Assembly: GCA_012961645.1 (NCBI GenBank) | Contig: DTYY01000213.1 | Coordinates: forward strand, 1 to 7,819 | Direction of reading: 5' to 3' | Length of the DNA stretch: 7,819 nt | Source of the DNA: Methanosarcinales archaeon | GTDB lineage: Archaea > Halobacteriota > Methanosarcinia > Methanosarcinales > Methanogasteraceae | Part shown: piece after piece, positions 1 through 6,351 of the stretch | How the letters are laid out: the number at the start of each line of letters is the position of its first letter | Numbering within the stretch: the first letter of the stretch is position 1 | Notes under the pieces: model-generated | What the model saw: only the letters and a program-made list of their open reading frames with translations | The model's database searches: none | What the model was told of the DNA's origin: nothing | Program-made: the position numbers and the translations under genes

Positions 1-218
1 CCTGTATACTAAATATGCACTATGATTCTGCCGATAAAAAGCGCAGTTTATGCCGGTGTTGAATATAACCTATTCGAAAGTACGGGTATTCGGAACTACT
101 GATCGAACATCTATAAACCACCACGATATCGATTCGAGCACCAACGCCCCTGTTGGCATCCCCTGAGCATCGAAAGATTGTTATACTGGTAATCTGAAAC
201 CATCAGACGTGATCTACC
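1..218. other. Left-edge non-coding stretch, no gene recognised
   Basis: All six frames are short or broken here and none resembles the end of a known gene. The archaeal gene usually found before rpl18a, eif6, is not present. A short hairpin is possible (stem 141-145 with 152-156, six-base loop). No tRNA cloverleaf could be drawn. The stretch probably serves as the upstream region of the operon starting at 219. Confidence 0.6.
171..187 (+). promoter_or_regulatory. Possible archaeal promoter (BRE/TATA-like)
   Basis: A purine-rich CGAAAG (171-176) is followed by an AT-rich TTATACT (181-187). This is about 32-38 bases before the ATG at 219, so transcription would start only about 10 bases ahead of the coding region. 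The TATA match is mediocre and the call rests mainly on position. Confidence 0.35.
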
Positions 219-692
219 ATGAAAGAGATCAGCACCTCATCAGGGCTTGGAGGCATATTAAACGCCTTTCGAGATATCACCAAGAAGTCGGAGCGAATAA
301 CGTTTGTTGGAACGCCAGGATTCTGCACCCCTTTTGCCGAATTACTCGCATTTCCGATCAGAAAAGACGACAAAGAACTGATTTATATCGCCAACCTCGA
401 TTTTGATGGCGCAAAGAAGATCGTGCACACCAGTCATGGCATGCAACTGGCTGAAGAAGCGGATGCAACCGCAGATACCGCAGTGATACTCGGAGGTCTT
501 GCGATGCCAAAGATCAGTGTTGATGTTCATGCCCTGAAATCGATGATAGACCGTATTTTCGGTGGAAATGGAGATAAACTGCTCATTGGAGTCTGTTTTA
601 TGAGCATCTTTGGGCAAGCAGGGTGGTATGATACCATCGACTTTGATTACGTTATTGATACACATACAAGTGTTGGTGTTTTGAAAAAGTGA
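219..692 (+). CDS. DUF2124-like conserved archaeal protein
   Basis: The function is unknown. The 157-residue protein matches, from memory, the DUF2124 family of methanogen-type archaea, both in length and in its glycine- and cysteine-marked motifs. Visible are the N-terminal SSGLGGIL (7-14), a strand followed by VGTPGFCTPFAE (30-41, Cys36), ILGGLAMPKI (90-99), GVCFMSIFGQAGW (124-136, Cys126) and a C-terminal IDFDYVID (140-147). The alternating strands and helices suggest a Rossmann-like fold. No signal peptide or membrane segment is seen, so it is probably cytosolic. The ATG at 219 is preceded by GTGATC (209-214), which complements the 3' end of archaeal 16S rRNA. The stop lies 6 bases before rpl18a, and that stop codon sits inside the likely ribosome binding site of rpl18a, suggesting coupled translation. 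It occupies the position where eif6 is often found in archaea. Family assignment is fairly sure; role is not. Confidence 0.75.
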   Translation: MKEISTSSGLGGILNAFRDITKKSERITFVGTPGFCTPFAELLAFPIRKDDKELIYIANLDFDGAKKIVHTSHGMQLAEEADATADTAVILGGLAMPKISVDVHALKSMIDRIFGGNGDKLLIGVCFMSIFGQAGWYDTIDFDYVIDTHTSVGVLKK

Positions 693-698
693 TTTATT

Positions 699-884
699 AT
701 GAAGGAATTTGTTATTAGCGGGACTTTTAAGGCTGGATCGAAATGGGAACGATTTACCAAGATTGTCAGCAGCCAGAACAAGAAGAATGCGACTGAAAAG
801 GTTTATTCGCTCATCGGAAGTGAGCATGGACTGAAGCGGAATTTTATCAGAATAAAGGGTGCTGAGGAGATGCGGCATGGCTGA
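699..884 (+). CDS. rpl18a: Large-subunit ribosomal protein L18Ae (LX)
   Basis: This 61-residue basic protein fits the short archaeal LX/L18Ae form of eukaryotic eL20. It is a component of the 50S subunit. The pattern is a start strand EFVISGTF (3-10), a W-x-x-F-T-K helix start (W16, F19), a central helix NATEKVYSLIGSEHGLKR (30-47) and a closing strand NFIRIKG (48-54). The length is typical for archaea. A GTGATT element at 689-694, four bases before the ATG, is the likely ribosome binding site and overlaps the stop of the preceding gene. The 3' end overlaps the chosen prefoldin start by 8 bases. Its place directly before pfdA and ftsY is the usual archaeal order and supports the call. Confidence 0.9.
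   Translation: MKEFVISGTFKAGSKWERFTKIVSSQNKKNATEKVYSLIGSEHGLKRNFIRIKGAEEMRHG
864..869 (+). promoter_or_regulatory. Ribosome binding site that decides the pfdA start
   Basis: GAGGAG lies 7 bases before the ATG at 877, inside the end of rpl18a. The earlier in-frame GTG at 859 lies upstream of this element and would add six residues not expected in prefoldin alpha, so 877 is preferred. Confidence 0.6.
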
Positions 885-1317
885 ACAACTCACCGACGAG
901 GAACTGCAGAGATTGGTGGCTCAGCATAATGCATATCAGGCGCGTGCCCAGGCGGTTGCCGAACAGATCGAGGCGATCCAGCTATCAATCTTTGAGTGCG
1001 AACACGCTTCAAATACGGTCGATGCGCTCAAGGATTTGGATGATGTCGAATCATTCGTTCCCATCGGCGCAGGATCATTCATACATGCTAAAATCACAAA
1101 ATCGGACCGTGCAATCATCAATCTCGGTGCAGGCGTGGCTGCAGAGATGTCGGCAGATGCTGCAAAAGATCGTCTGGTCGATCGGAAAGAAAAACTCACA
1201 AAAATCCTCGAAGAGATGAACATAACGTTGGAAGATCTGGTAAAAAAGGTTCAAGCGATCCAGATTGAGGCAGATAGGCAAATGCAGGAAAGAAAGGCGG
1301 ATCAGGCATATATCTGA
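877..1317 (+). CDS. pfdA: Prefoldin alpha subunit
   Basis: Prefoldin alpha pairs with four beta subunits to form a jellyfish-shaped hexameric co-chaperone that holds unfolded proteins and passes them to the group II chaperonin (thermosome) in the cytosol. The 146-residue protein shows the expected plan. An N-terminal coiled-coil helix (about 5-45) leads to the beta-hairpin core VPIGAGSFIHAKI (61-73) and the following IINLGAGVAAEMSADAA (80-96). A C-terminal coiled-coil helix runs from about 97 to 140. The start at 877 is chosen over a GTG at 859 because GAGGAG stands 7 bases ahead of it. The gene overlaps rpl18a by 8 bases. Its stop shares a base with the ftsY start (TGATG at 1315-1319), so translation is probably coupled along the operon. 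Confidence 0.92.
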   Translation: MAEQLTDEELQRLVAQHNAYQARAQAVAEQIEAIQLSIFECEHASNTVDALKDLDDVESFVPIGAGSFIHAKITKSDRAIINLGAGVAAEMSADAAKDRLVDRKEKLTKILEEMNITLEDLVKKVQAIQIEADRQMQERKADQAYI

Positions 1318-2267
1318 TGTTTAAAAAACTCAAGGACAAACTGGGGTCTTTCAAGACGACGATCGGTGAGAAGATTGATCAGAAAGCTGGAATCGCCAAA
1401 AAAGCAAAGACCCTTGTTCTTGAACGGGAGATAGTCCTCGAAGAAAGAGATCTTGAGAAATCACTCGACGATCTTGAGATTGCACTGCTTGAGAGCGATG
1501 TTGCATTCCCGGTTGCCGAAAGTATCATCAATGCCATCAAACACGAGTTGATCGGTGCTCACAAGAAGATTGGGGCAAATACCGGCGAGATCGTTGAGAC
1601 CGCTCTTAGAAACGCCCTTCTTTCTGTGATGTCGAAGGAGATGTTCGATTTCGACGAGTTTATCGCAAACGCGCCAAAGCCGGTGAACATCGTGTTCACC
1701 GGGGTCAATGGCACTGGAAAAACGACTACGATTGCAAAAGTCGCATCAAGACTGAAGAAAAATGGGTATTCTGTCGTGGTTGCGTCTGGAGATACATTCA
1801 GGGCTGGGGCGACCGAGCAGATAGAAAAACACGCAGAAAGACTCGGTGTAAAACTGATCAAACACCAATATGGCGGCGATCCAGCCGCAGTGGTCTATGA
1901 TGCGGTGCAGCACGCAACAGCACAGCACCGTGACGTGGTGCTCGCAGACACCGCGGGAAGAATGCACACAAACGTGAACCTGATGGACCAACTCGAGAAG
2001 ATCTGCCGTGTAACGCCCCCTGACCTCGTGATCTTCGTGGACGAGGCTATTGCCGGCAACGACGCTGTGGAGCGGGCGCGTGAGTTCAATGAGACCGTGC
2101 CGATATCAGGCAGCATTCTGACAAAGGTCGATATGGACACAAGAGGCGGCGCAGCGATCTCGATTGCGCATGTCACTGGCAAGCCCGTGTTATTTCTGGG
2201 CGTGGGGCAGAAGTACGGCGATCTCATGAAGTTTGATGCGGATTGGTATGTGGATCAGTTGTTTTGA
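1317..2267 (+). CDS. ftsY: Signal recognition particle receptor FtsY
   Basis: FtsY is the SRP receptor GTPase. It binds the SRP54 GTPase on signal-sequence-bearing ribosomes and delivers them to the Sec translocon at the membrane. The 316-residue protein has a short charged N-terminal region (1-40), an NG-type helical N domain (about 40-115) and the GTPase G domain. Motifs in order are the P-loop GVNGTGKTTT (129-138), the I-box-side GDTFRAGA (158-165), DTAGR (211-215), TKVD (269-272), GGA (277-279) and the closing GVGQKYGDL (295-303). All key GTPase residues are present. There is no long acidic A domain and no membrane segment, as is common in archaeal versions. It is the last gene of the operon and starts one base inside pfdA. 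Pairing with ribosomal and chaperone genes fits a role in nascent-protein handling. Confidence 0.95.
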   Translation: MFKKLKDKLGSFKTTIGEKIDQKAGIAKKAKTLVLEREIVLEERDLEKSLDDLEIALLESDVAFPVAESIINAIKHELIGAHKKIGANTGEIVETALRNALLSVMSKEMFDFDEFIANAPKPVNIVFTGVNGTGKTTTIAKVASRLKKNGYSVVVASGDTFRAGATEQIEKHAERLGVKLIKHQYGGDPAAVVYDAVQHATAQHRDVVLADTAGRMHTNVNLMDQLEKICRVTPPDLVIFVDEAIAGNDAVERAREFNETVPISGSILTKVDMDTRGGAAISIAHVTGKPVLFLGVGQKYGDLMKFDADWYVDQLF

Positions 2268-2280
2268 GTGAGATCGGCTG

Positions 2281-2308
2281 TATTTTTGGTTCTTTGCTCC
2301 TTTTTATT
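2281..2308 (+). terminator. U-rich archaeal terminator-like stretch after ftsY
   Basis: Three T runs (2283-2287, 2290-2295 interrupted by one C, and 2301-2305) follow the ftsY stop by 15-40 bases. Archaeal RNA polymerase commonly terminates at such oligo-T tracts without a hairpin. The last tract could alternatively be part of a promoter for the next gene. Confidence 0.45.
2301..2307 (+). promoter_or_regulatory. Weak TATA-like element before the radical SAM gene
   Basis: TTTTTAT lies about 60 bases before the inferred start of the radical SAM gene and would place transcription start near 2330. It overlaps the terminator-like T tracts, so this is tentative. Confidence 0.25.
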
Positions 2309-2350
2309 CCCTGGAATTGTCTGAATTAAAAAGATTGATATGATCAGAAG

Positions 2351-2357
2351 GAAGGTG
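2351..2357 (+). promoter_or_regulatory. Ribosome binding site before an apparent ATC start
   Basis: GAAGGTG resembles the archaeal GGAGGTG consensus. It sits 5 bases before ATC at 2363, exactly where the family's first strand begins. It supports initiation near 2363 despite the lack of a standard start codon. Confidence 0.5.
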
Positions 2358-2362
2358 TTATC

Positions 2363-3826
2363 ATCAACGTCCTCTTACTCGCCTCACCCGATGTCCAGCA
2401 CGACTTCGATTTCGTCGCAAGAATCCCGAATCTCGGGATTGCGTCCATCGCGGGAAACATCAATGATCTCTGCGATGTGAAGGTAGCTGACCTAAACGTT
2501 GCAAAGGACCCCAGCGAGTTTGTGCGCAGAGCCATAGAGAAATACCGCATCAATCTCGTGGGTCTCAGTTGCATGAGCTTTCAGTATGCCGGGATGCTTG
2601 AGATCGCAAAGATCGTCAAGGAGTATGATGGCGTGCAGGTGGTCTTTGGCGGCTACCACCCGACGCTTGAGTATAAGGAGATCTCAGAGAGCCCTGATCT
2701 CGAATATATCGACTTTATAACACGCGGTGAAGGAGAGTGGACGTTTCGGGAACTGGTCGGGGCTTTACCGGATCAGAGATACGATGAGATACTCGGTCTA
2801 TCCTACAAGGAGGACGATGTCATGAAACACAACCCTGACCGCCCGCTTCTCGATCTCTCAGAGATCAGGCTGCCTGATAGAGGTGCAAGACTGCTCAAGA
2901 AAGGTTTTTACGGATTCTGCCACACCGTGGACGTGGTTGAGACGAGCAGGGGCTGCACACAGGGCTGCAAATTCTGCAGCATCGGCCGTATGTACGGGCG
3001 CAGTTTCAGAACATACAATATAGAGCGCGTGATCGAGGATATAGCGGACGCGAAGAAGCACGGCGCTCAAAACATCTTTTTTGTGGACGACAATATTACT
3101 CTGAACACAAAGAGACTGAAACGTCTCTGCGAGGCGATCATCGACGCCGGACTCGACGATATATGCTATCAGACACAGGCGAGCACCAGCGGGATCGCAA
3201 AGAGCAAGGAGGTCGTCAATCTGATGGCAAGAGCCGGATTCGACGGTGTCTTTCTGGGCATCGAGAACGCACTCCCGAGAAACATCGAGTTCTTTGGCAA
3301 GACCGGGATGGCGACAGATTCTGAGACTGCTGTCAGGTATCTGCATGAGCATAATATCATCGTGTCAGGGGGAATTATCAGCGGGAATCCGGATGACACA
3401 AAGGAGGATATCCTGAGAAACTACGAACTTGCACGAAAACTGAAACTTGACGTCCCGATATTCTATATTATGACTCCGTATCCAAAGACAGAGCTTCGAA
3501 AGGAGTTGATTGAGATAGGAGTCGTTACAAACGAAGAAGATTTCACAAAATACGATGGAATCTATGCTAACGTAAAAACAAATTATATGAGCACCGATGA
3601 GCTCCAATATCTGGTCTGGAAAATGAATATCAATTATTACGATCTAAAATGGTTCCTTTCAAACAATATCATCAGGCGGTATCCGAAATGGTATCTGAAA
3701 AGAACGCTTGAACTGATCCCAAAGTATACAAAGAGACGGCTGCAGATTCTTCTCGGGTTAAAGACGGAGAGGGATTTTTATGAAGAGGATACGACGTCAG
3801 GGGTGCTGTGCAAGGGCGGAGTGTGA
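2363..3826 (+). CDS. B12-binding-domain radical SAM protein
   Basis: Such enzymes carry a [4Fe-4S] cluster that cleaves S-adenosylmethionine and often a cobalamin. They typically catalyse difficult methylations, cyclisations or C-C bond chemistry. The N-terminal cobalamin-binding-like domain (about 1-130) shows strand NVLLLASP (2-9), LVGLSCMS (65-72) and VVFGGYHPT (93-101). The radical SAM core begins VVETSRGCTQGCKFC, with the CxxxCxxC cluster cysteines at 198, 202 and 205, followed by IFFVDDNIT and GISGNPDD-like core strands. A mainly helical basic tail follows from about 400. No membrane segment is obvious. The start is odd. Homology to the family reaches back to about 2363, but the frame has no ATG, GTG or TTG between the stop at 2336-2338 and a GTG at 2477. 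Starting at 2477 would remove the first strand. A GAAGGTG binding site at 2351-2357 points to ATC at 2363. The substrate cannot be read from the sequence; it appears to be a single-gene unit. Confidence 0.85.
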   Translation: MNVLLLASPDVQHDFDFVARIPNLGIASIAGNINDLCDVKVADLNVAKDPSEFVRRAIEKYRINLVGLSCMSFQYAGMLEIAKIVKEYDGVQVVFGGYHPTLEYKEISESPDLEYIDFITRGEGEWTFRELVGALPDQRYDEILGLSYKEDDVMKHNPDRPLLDLSEIRLPDRGARLLKKGFYGFCHTVDVVETSRGCTQGCKFCSIGRMYGRSFRTYNIERVIEDIADAKKHGAQNIFFVDDNITLNTKRLKRLCEAIIDAGLDDICYQTQASTSGIAKSKEVVNLMARAGFDGVFLGIENALPRNIEFFGKTGMATDSETAVRYLHEHNIIVSGGIISGNPDDTKEDILRNYELARKLKLDVPIFYIMTPYPKTELRKELIEIGVVTNEEDFTKYDGIYANVKTNYMSTDELQYLVWKMNINYYDLKWFLSNNIIRRYPKWYLKRTLELIPKYTKRRLQILLGLKTERDFYEEDTTSGVLCKGGV

Positions 3827-3830
3827 AGCG

Positions 3831-3847
3831 CGCGGGGCCCCGCGTTT
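3831..3847 (+). terminator. GC palindrome, possible terminator
   Basis: Bases 3831-3844 form a perfect 14-base palindrome (CGCGGGG followed by its complement), beginning 4 bases after the radical SAM stop and followed by TTT. It can fold as a five-pair stem with a GGCC loop. The T run is short, so it could instead be a protein-binding dyad. Confidence 0.45.
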
Positions 3848-3905
3848 AAGCATTATAGGTGCAAATTCGATCATGCCCCATACTCCCGTGTCCTGCCACA
3901 CCCTC

Positions 3906-3920
3906 CAAAAAACATATATA
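3906..3920 (+). promoter_or_regulatory. Archaeal promoter of the four-gene operon
   Basis: A purine-rich BRE-like run of A residues (3907-3912) leads into CATATATA (3913-3920), a good archaeal TATA box. Transcription would start near 3942-3946, giving a leader of about 25 bases that carries the ribosome binding site. This is the best promoter in the window. Confidence 0.7.
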
Positions 3921-3953
3921 CCTACAACACATTGCTTAATCTCCAACCAATAA

Positions 3954-3961
3954 AGGTGGTG
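3954..3961 (+). promoter_or_regulatory. Ribosome binding site of the first operon gene
   Basis: AGGTGGTG stands 7 bases before the ATG at 3969 and matches the anti-Shine-Dalgarno region well, fixing that start. Confidence 0.6.
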
Positions 3962-3968
3962 TGTTATA

Positions 3969-4580
3969 ATGGCAGTTGGACAGGAGTTATTGAATGTACC
4001 ATTTGGTGACATGATAAAGGAGATGGCATTTGCCATAGCAGAATCTCAGCAAGCGCTGGATATGAACTCGGTTGAGGTTGCGCAGACGCTGGCTGAAACA
4101 GAGTTGCCAACAGGCAGCGTAATTCTGGCGATTGAACAGCCGGTCGATGACGAAGGCAATCCAACCGGATCGCCCACGCTGGTCACGAACGATCAGCCGA
4201 TGAATCTTCTGACTTACGGTCTTGAACCAAGGTTCTATGAGTTCACAGAATCGATCATAGAGGTGAAGATGACGATCTCGATGAAGTTGGAGCGATCTCT
4301 CGAGAGGAGTTACAAGCGAACGTTCGATTTCAAGAACAAGACGACATTCAGTGGATCATACAGTACAAGCGGGCTTGCAAGTCTGTTATTCGGAAAGGCG
4401 AAAGCCAAGGTCAAGAATGAGACCACTGTGGCGTATTCGTCCACCTACAATGCAAAGTACAAATCAAAGTATACGTTCAAGGAAGAGGGAACCAGTCTTT
4501 TGAGGACGACTCTGAAACCGGTGCCGCCGCCAGAGCGTGCAATACCCACGGTCAAGGTTCAGACATCAACTCCGACCTGA
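3969..4580 (+). CDS. DUF2589-like protein, larger of a homologous pair
   Basis: The function is unknown. The 203-residue protein resembles, from memory, bacterial and archaeal DUF2589-type proteins; I could not test this. It starts with an amphipathic helical block, VPFGDMIKEMAFAIAESQQA (10-29), continued by LDMNSVEVA (30-38). A probable variable loop follows (45-80), then the strand block FYEFTESIIEVKMTISM (89-105). A Ser/Thr/Lys/Tyr-rich repetitive stretch (106-170) leads to the closing block EEGTSLLRTTLKPVPPP (172-188) and a Pro/Thr tail. Three of these blocks align without gaps to the next protein in the operon. There is no signal peptide; the helix at 10-29 is amphipathic rather than a membrane span. 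Alternating polar/hydrophobic residues with many Lys, Tyr and Ser suggest beta-rich self-assembly. It is the first gene of the operon, behind a strong promoter, and is followed by 35 bases before the next start. Confidence 0.8.
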   Translation: MAVGQELLNVPFGDMIKEMAFAIAESQQALDMNSVEVAQTLAETELPTGSVILAIEQPVDDEGNPTGSPTLVTNDQPMNLLTYGLEPRFYEFTESIIEVKMTISMKLERSLERSYKRTFDFKNKTTFSGSYSTSGLASLLFGKAKAKVKNETTVAYSSTYNAKYKSKYTFKEEGTSLLRTTLKPVPPPERAIPTVKVQTSTPT

Positions 4581-4615
4581 TCTGTTGATCTGTATCTATC
4601 AAGGTGTGGATGGGC

Positions 4616-5017
4616 ATGACACAGGAGGAGGTAGAGGGTGTATTGATACGCCCACTGGGCAGGCTGATGCAGACGATCGGCTCTTCAATCGCCGATGCGC
4701 AGAGAGCGATGGATGAAAATTCCATCGCAATCCAGAAAGCGATCGAACAGGCGATCGATAACGGCGAGATCGAATATGACATTCAGGCACCATGGTACCA
4801 CTTCCCAGAGGTTGACATCGAACTGAAGATGGCCCTGTCGATGACCGAGAAAGAAGAGGTTGACAAGAAAGGGCGGGTGAGAGGTTATATGCCGGTGATA
4901 CTTGCAGCCCCACTGAATGCAACATACAAGAACGCATACAATTATGATGTGAGGGGATCGAGCCAGTTGAAAGCAAAGATCGCCTCAATACCGCCTGCAA
5001 CGAAACTATCTGAGTGA
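4616..5017 (+). CDS. Smaller DUF2589-like partner protein
   Basis: The function is unknown. With the ATG at 4616 the product is 133 residues. That start is chosen because AAGGTG (4601-4606) lies 9 bases before it and because it aligns with the neighbour's N terminus; a GTG at 4604 and ATG at 4610 are in frame alternatives. Block A, RPLGRLMQTIGSSIADAQRA (12-31), continues MDENSIAIQ (32-40). Block B is WYHFPEVDIELKMALSM (60-76). Block C is ATYKNAYNYDVRGSSQLKAK (102-121), then IASIPPA. Each block aligns gaplessly with the preceding protein, so the two are diverged paralogues, this one lacking the long inserts. No membrane span is evident. Its stop overlaps the GTGATT element before the next gene. 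A hetero-assembly of the two proteins is a reasonable inference. Confidence 0.78.
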   Translation: MTQEEVEGVLIRPLGRLMQTIGSSIADAQRAMDENSIAIQKAIEQAIDNGEIEYDIQAPWYHFPEVDIELKMALSMTEKEEVDKKGRVRGYMPVILAAPLNATYKNAYNYDVRGSSQLKAKIASIPPATKLSE

Positions 5018-5022
5018 TTCCC

Positions 5023-6339
5023 ATGCCTGATGATCCGAAAATAAGGACTTCGAGAACCGCGAGAACCACGCGAGTCGCAGGGACCACCTCAGGCGCCGCA
5101 AAGACCACGATAACCAAACAACAACTGGAAGCCGATATCAAGATCAGGGATGATCTGATCACCAGTCTGCAAGCAGAGAAACTGGAGGTCGCGTCAAAGA
5201 GCGAAGTACTCGAGGAGAGAGTCCGTAAACTCGACAGGGAGAACATGGAGTTGAACGAAAAGATACGTAAACTCCAGATTTCGCGCCCGACGATGTCATC
5301 CGCACGATTGGTCTCAAGTTTCAGAGACGCTCTCGATGATATGCAAGCCTCGCTCATCAGCGAGAAGGGCGGAGCGAAGTACCATGTCAGCGAGATAAAA
5401 GTCAATCTGAAAGCGAATCTGAGTTGCAAAAACGATCAGATCCTAATTCAGCTTCCAAAACCTGATGATATCATTCCTTCTGAGAATTTGAGTACCATCA
5501 ACTTCAGAATCAGAGCGACTCCGACGACAGAGGTTGATACCTCCGAATACATCGATGTCCCCAACCTGATCGGTCTGGACATAGAGATGGGAAAGAGCTT
5601 GATCTTATCGAAAGGTTTTGTGATTGGCGAGATCGAGTACATACACACCGACAAGATTGTGTCTGGCATGGTCGTTGGTCAGATGCCTTCACCGTTTTCG
5701 GTGGCGCCTCCCGGAGGTCCGATCGATCTTACGATCTCGAAACACCCCGGAGTGAACGTTCCGAACTTTCTTGGACTTTCGCTGGATGAGGCGAAGAATG
5801 TTGCAGATGGTTCTGAATTGACCATAGGGGGCACAAGCTTCGGCGTAAGCGAATCACCAGAAGGTACGGTGATAAGTCAGAGCATAAAGGTGGGTGAGAC
5901 GGTTGAACCCGGAACGTCGGTCGATCTGGTGATTGCAAAGAAACGCGAGATCGATGAGACAGAGACATACGTCAAAGAGATCGCAAACATCGGTGAATAC
6001 AATTCGGATAAACTCGATGATGTCGGGATAATAACGACCAGCGATCTCGAATCTGCCCCGCTCTCAGTGATATGCAAGGCAACCGGCGTGTCAAAGGGTG
6101 TTGCAGAAGAATGGAAGAGGATGGCGATGATCCACAATAAGGAGATGGGATCTCATGGGGCATACATTCTGGTAAAAACCGGATTTATAAAGTCAGTTGA
6201 GGATTTAAAGAATGCTGACCCGTCAAAACTCTATAACGCTGTGAAGAAGGCTATATCTGGAGGAAGGGTCCGTGTTCCACCCGGTTTCTCTCTGAACAAG
6301 GATGATATCTCGAGATGGATCAAAGGCGCAATGAAATGA
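5023..6339 (+). CDS. Coiled-coil, double-PASTA, HhH-like multidomain protein
   Basis: The precise function is unknown. The 438-residue protein has a Thr/Arg-rich N-terminal tail (7-31) and a heptad-like coiled coil (about 32-85). A segment at 93-168 follows, with strand YHVSEIKVNLKANL (120-133) echoing block B of the two preceding proteins. Next come two PASTA domains (about 177-242 and 243-307, each starting VPN and containing the G-x-V-x-x-Q or equivalent turn and a closing V/I-D-L strand). A helix-hairpin-helix-like region resembles DUF4332 (about 315-375, IANIGEYNSDKLDDVGI then ATGVSKGVAEEWKRMA), with a related second unit to the end (376-438). PASTA domains usually sit outside the cell on kinases or penicillin-binding proteins, yet no signal peptide or membrane segment is present here. 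ATG 5023 is preferred, with GTGATT at 5014-5019 three bases before it; a GTG at 5014 is the alternative. It is likely a scaffold or adaptor in the operon's complex. Confidence 0.8.
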   Translation: MPDDPKIRTSRTARTTRVAGTTSGAAKTTITKQQLEADIKIRDDLITSLQAEKLEVASKSEVLEERVRKLDRENMELNEKIRKLQISRPTMSSARLVSSFRDALDDMQASLISEKGGAKYHVSEIKVNLKANLSCKNDQILIQLPKPDDIIPSENLSTINFRIRATPTTEVDTSEYIDVPNLIGLDIEMGKSLILSKGFVIGEIEYIHTDKIVSGMVVGQMPSPFSVAPPGGPIDLTISKHPGVNVPNFLGLSLDEAKNVADGSELTIGGTSFGVSESPEGTVISQSIKVGETVEPGTSVDLVIAKKREIDETETYVKEIANIGEYNSDKLDDVGIITTSDLESAPLSVICKATGVSKGVAEEWKRMAMIHNKEMGSHGAYILVKTGFIKSVEDLKNADPSKLYNAVKKAISGGRVRVPPGFSLNKDDISRWIKGAMK

Positions 6340-6351
6340 GGTATGAAGTGA

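Noticed and set aside
121..190. Possible tRNA or structured RNA upstream of the first operon
   Set aside because: Only one five-pair hairpin (141-156) can be drawn; no acceptor, anticodon and T arms line up.
342..893. Minus-strand open frame of 183 codons
   Set aside because: It is opposite the DUF2124-like gene and rpl18a, both of which have the expected length, start and order.
2858..3352. Minus-strand open frame of 164 codons
   Set aside because: It is antisense to the radical SAM core, including the cluster cysteines, and shows no family pattern of its own.
3846..3939. Inverted repeat TTAAGCA (3846-3852) and TGCTTAA (3933-3939) flanking the promoter region
   Set aside because: Seven bases with an 80-base gap is expected by chance, and no mobile gene lies between.
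4599..5429. Long open frame of 276 codons on the minus strand
   Set aside because: It lies opposite two genes with clear homology and domain structure, and its product is a Ser/Arg/Pro-rich composition typical of an antisense shadow.
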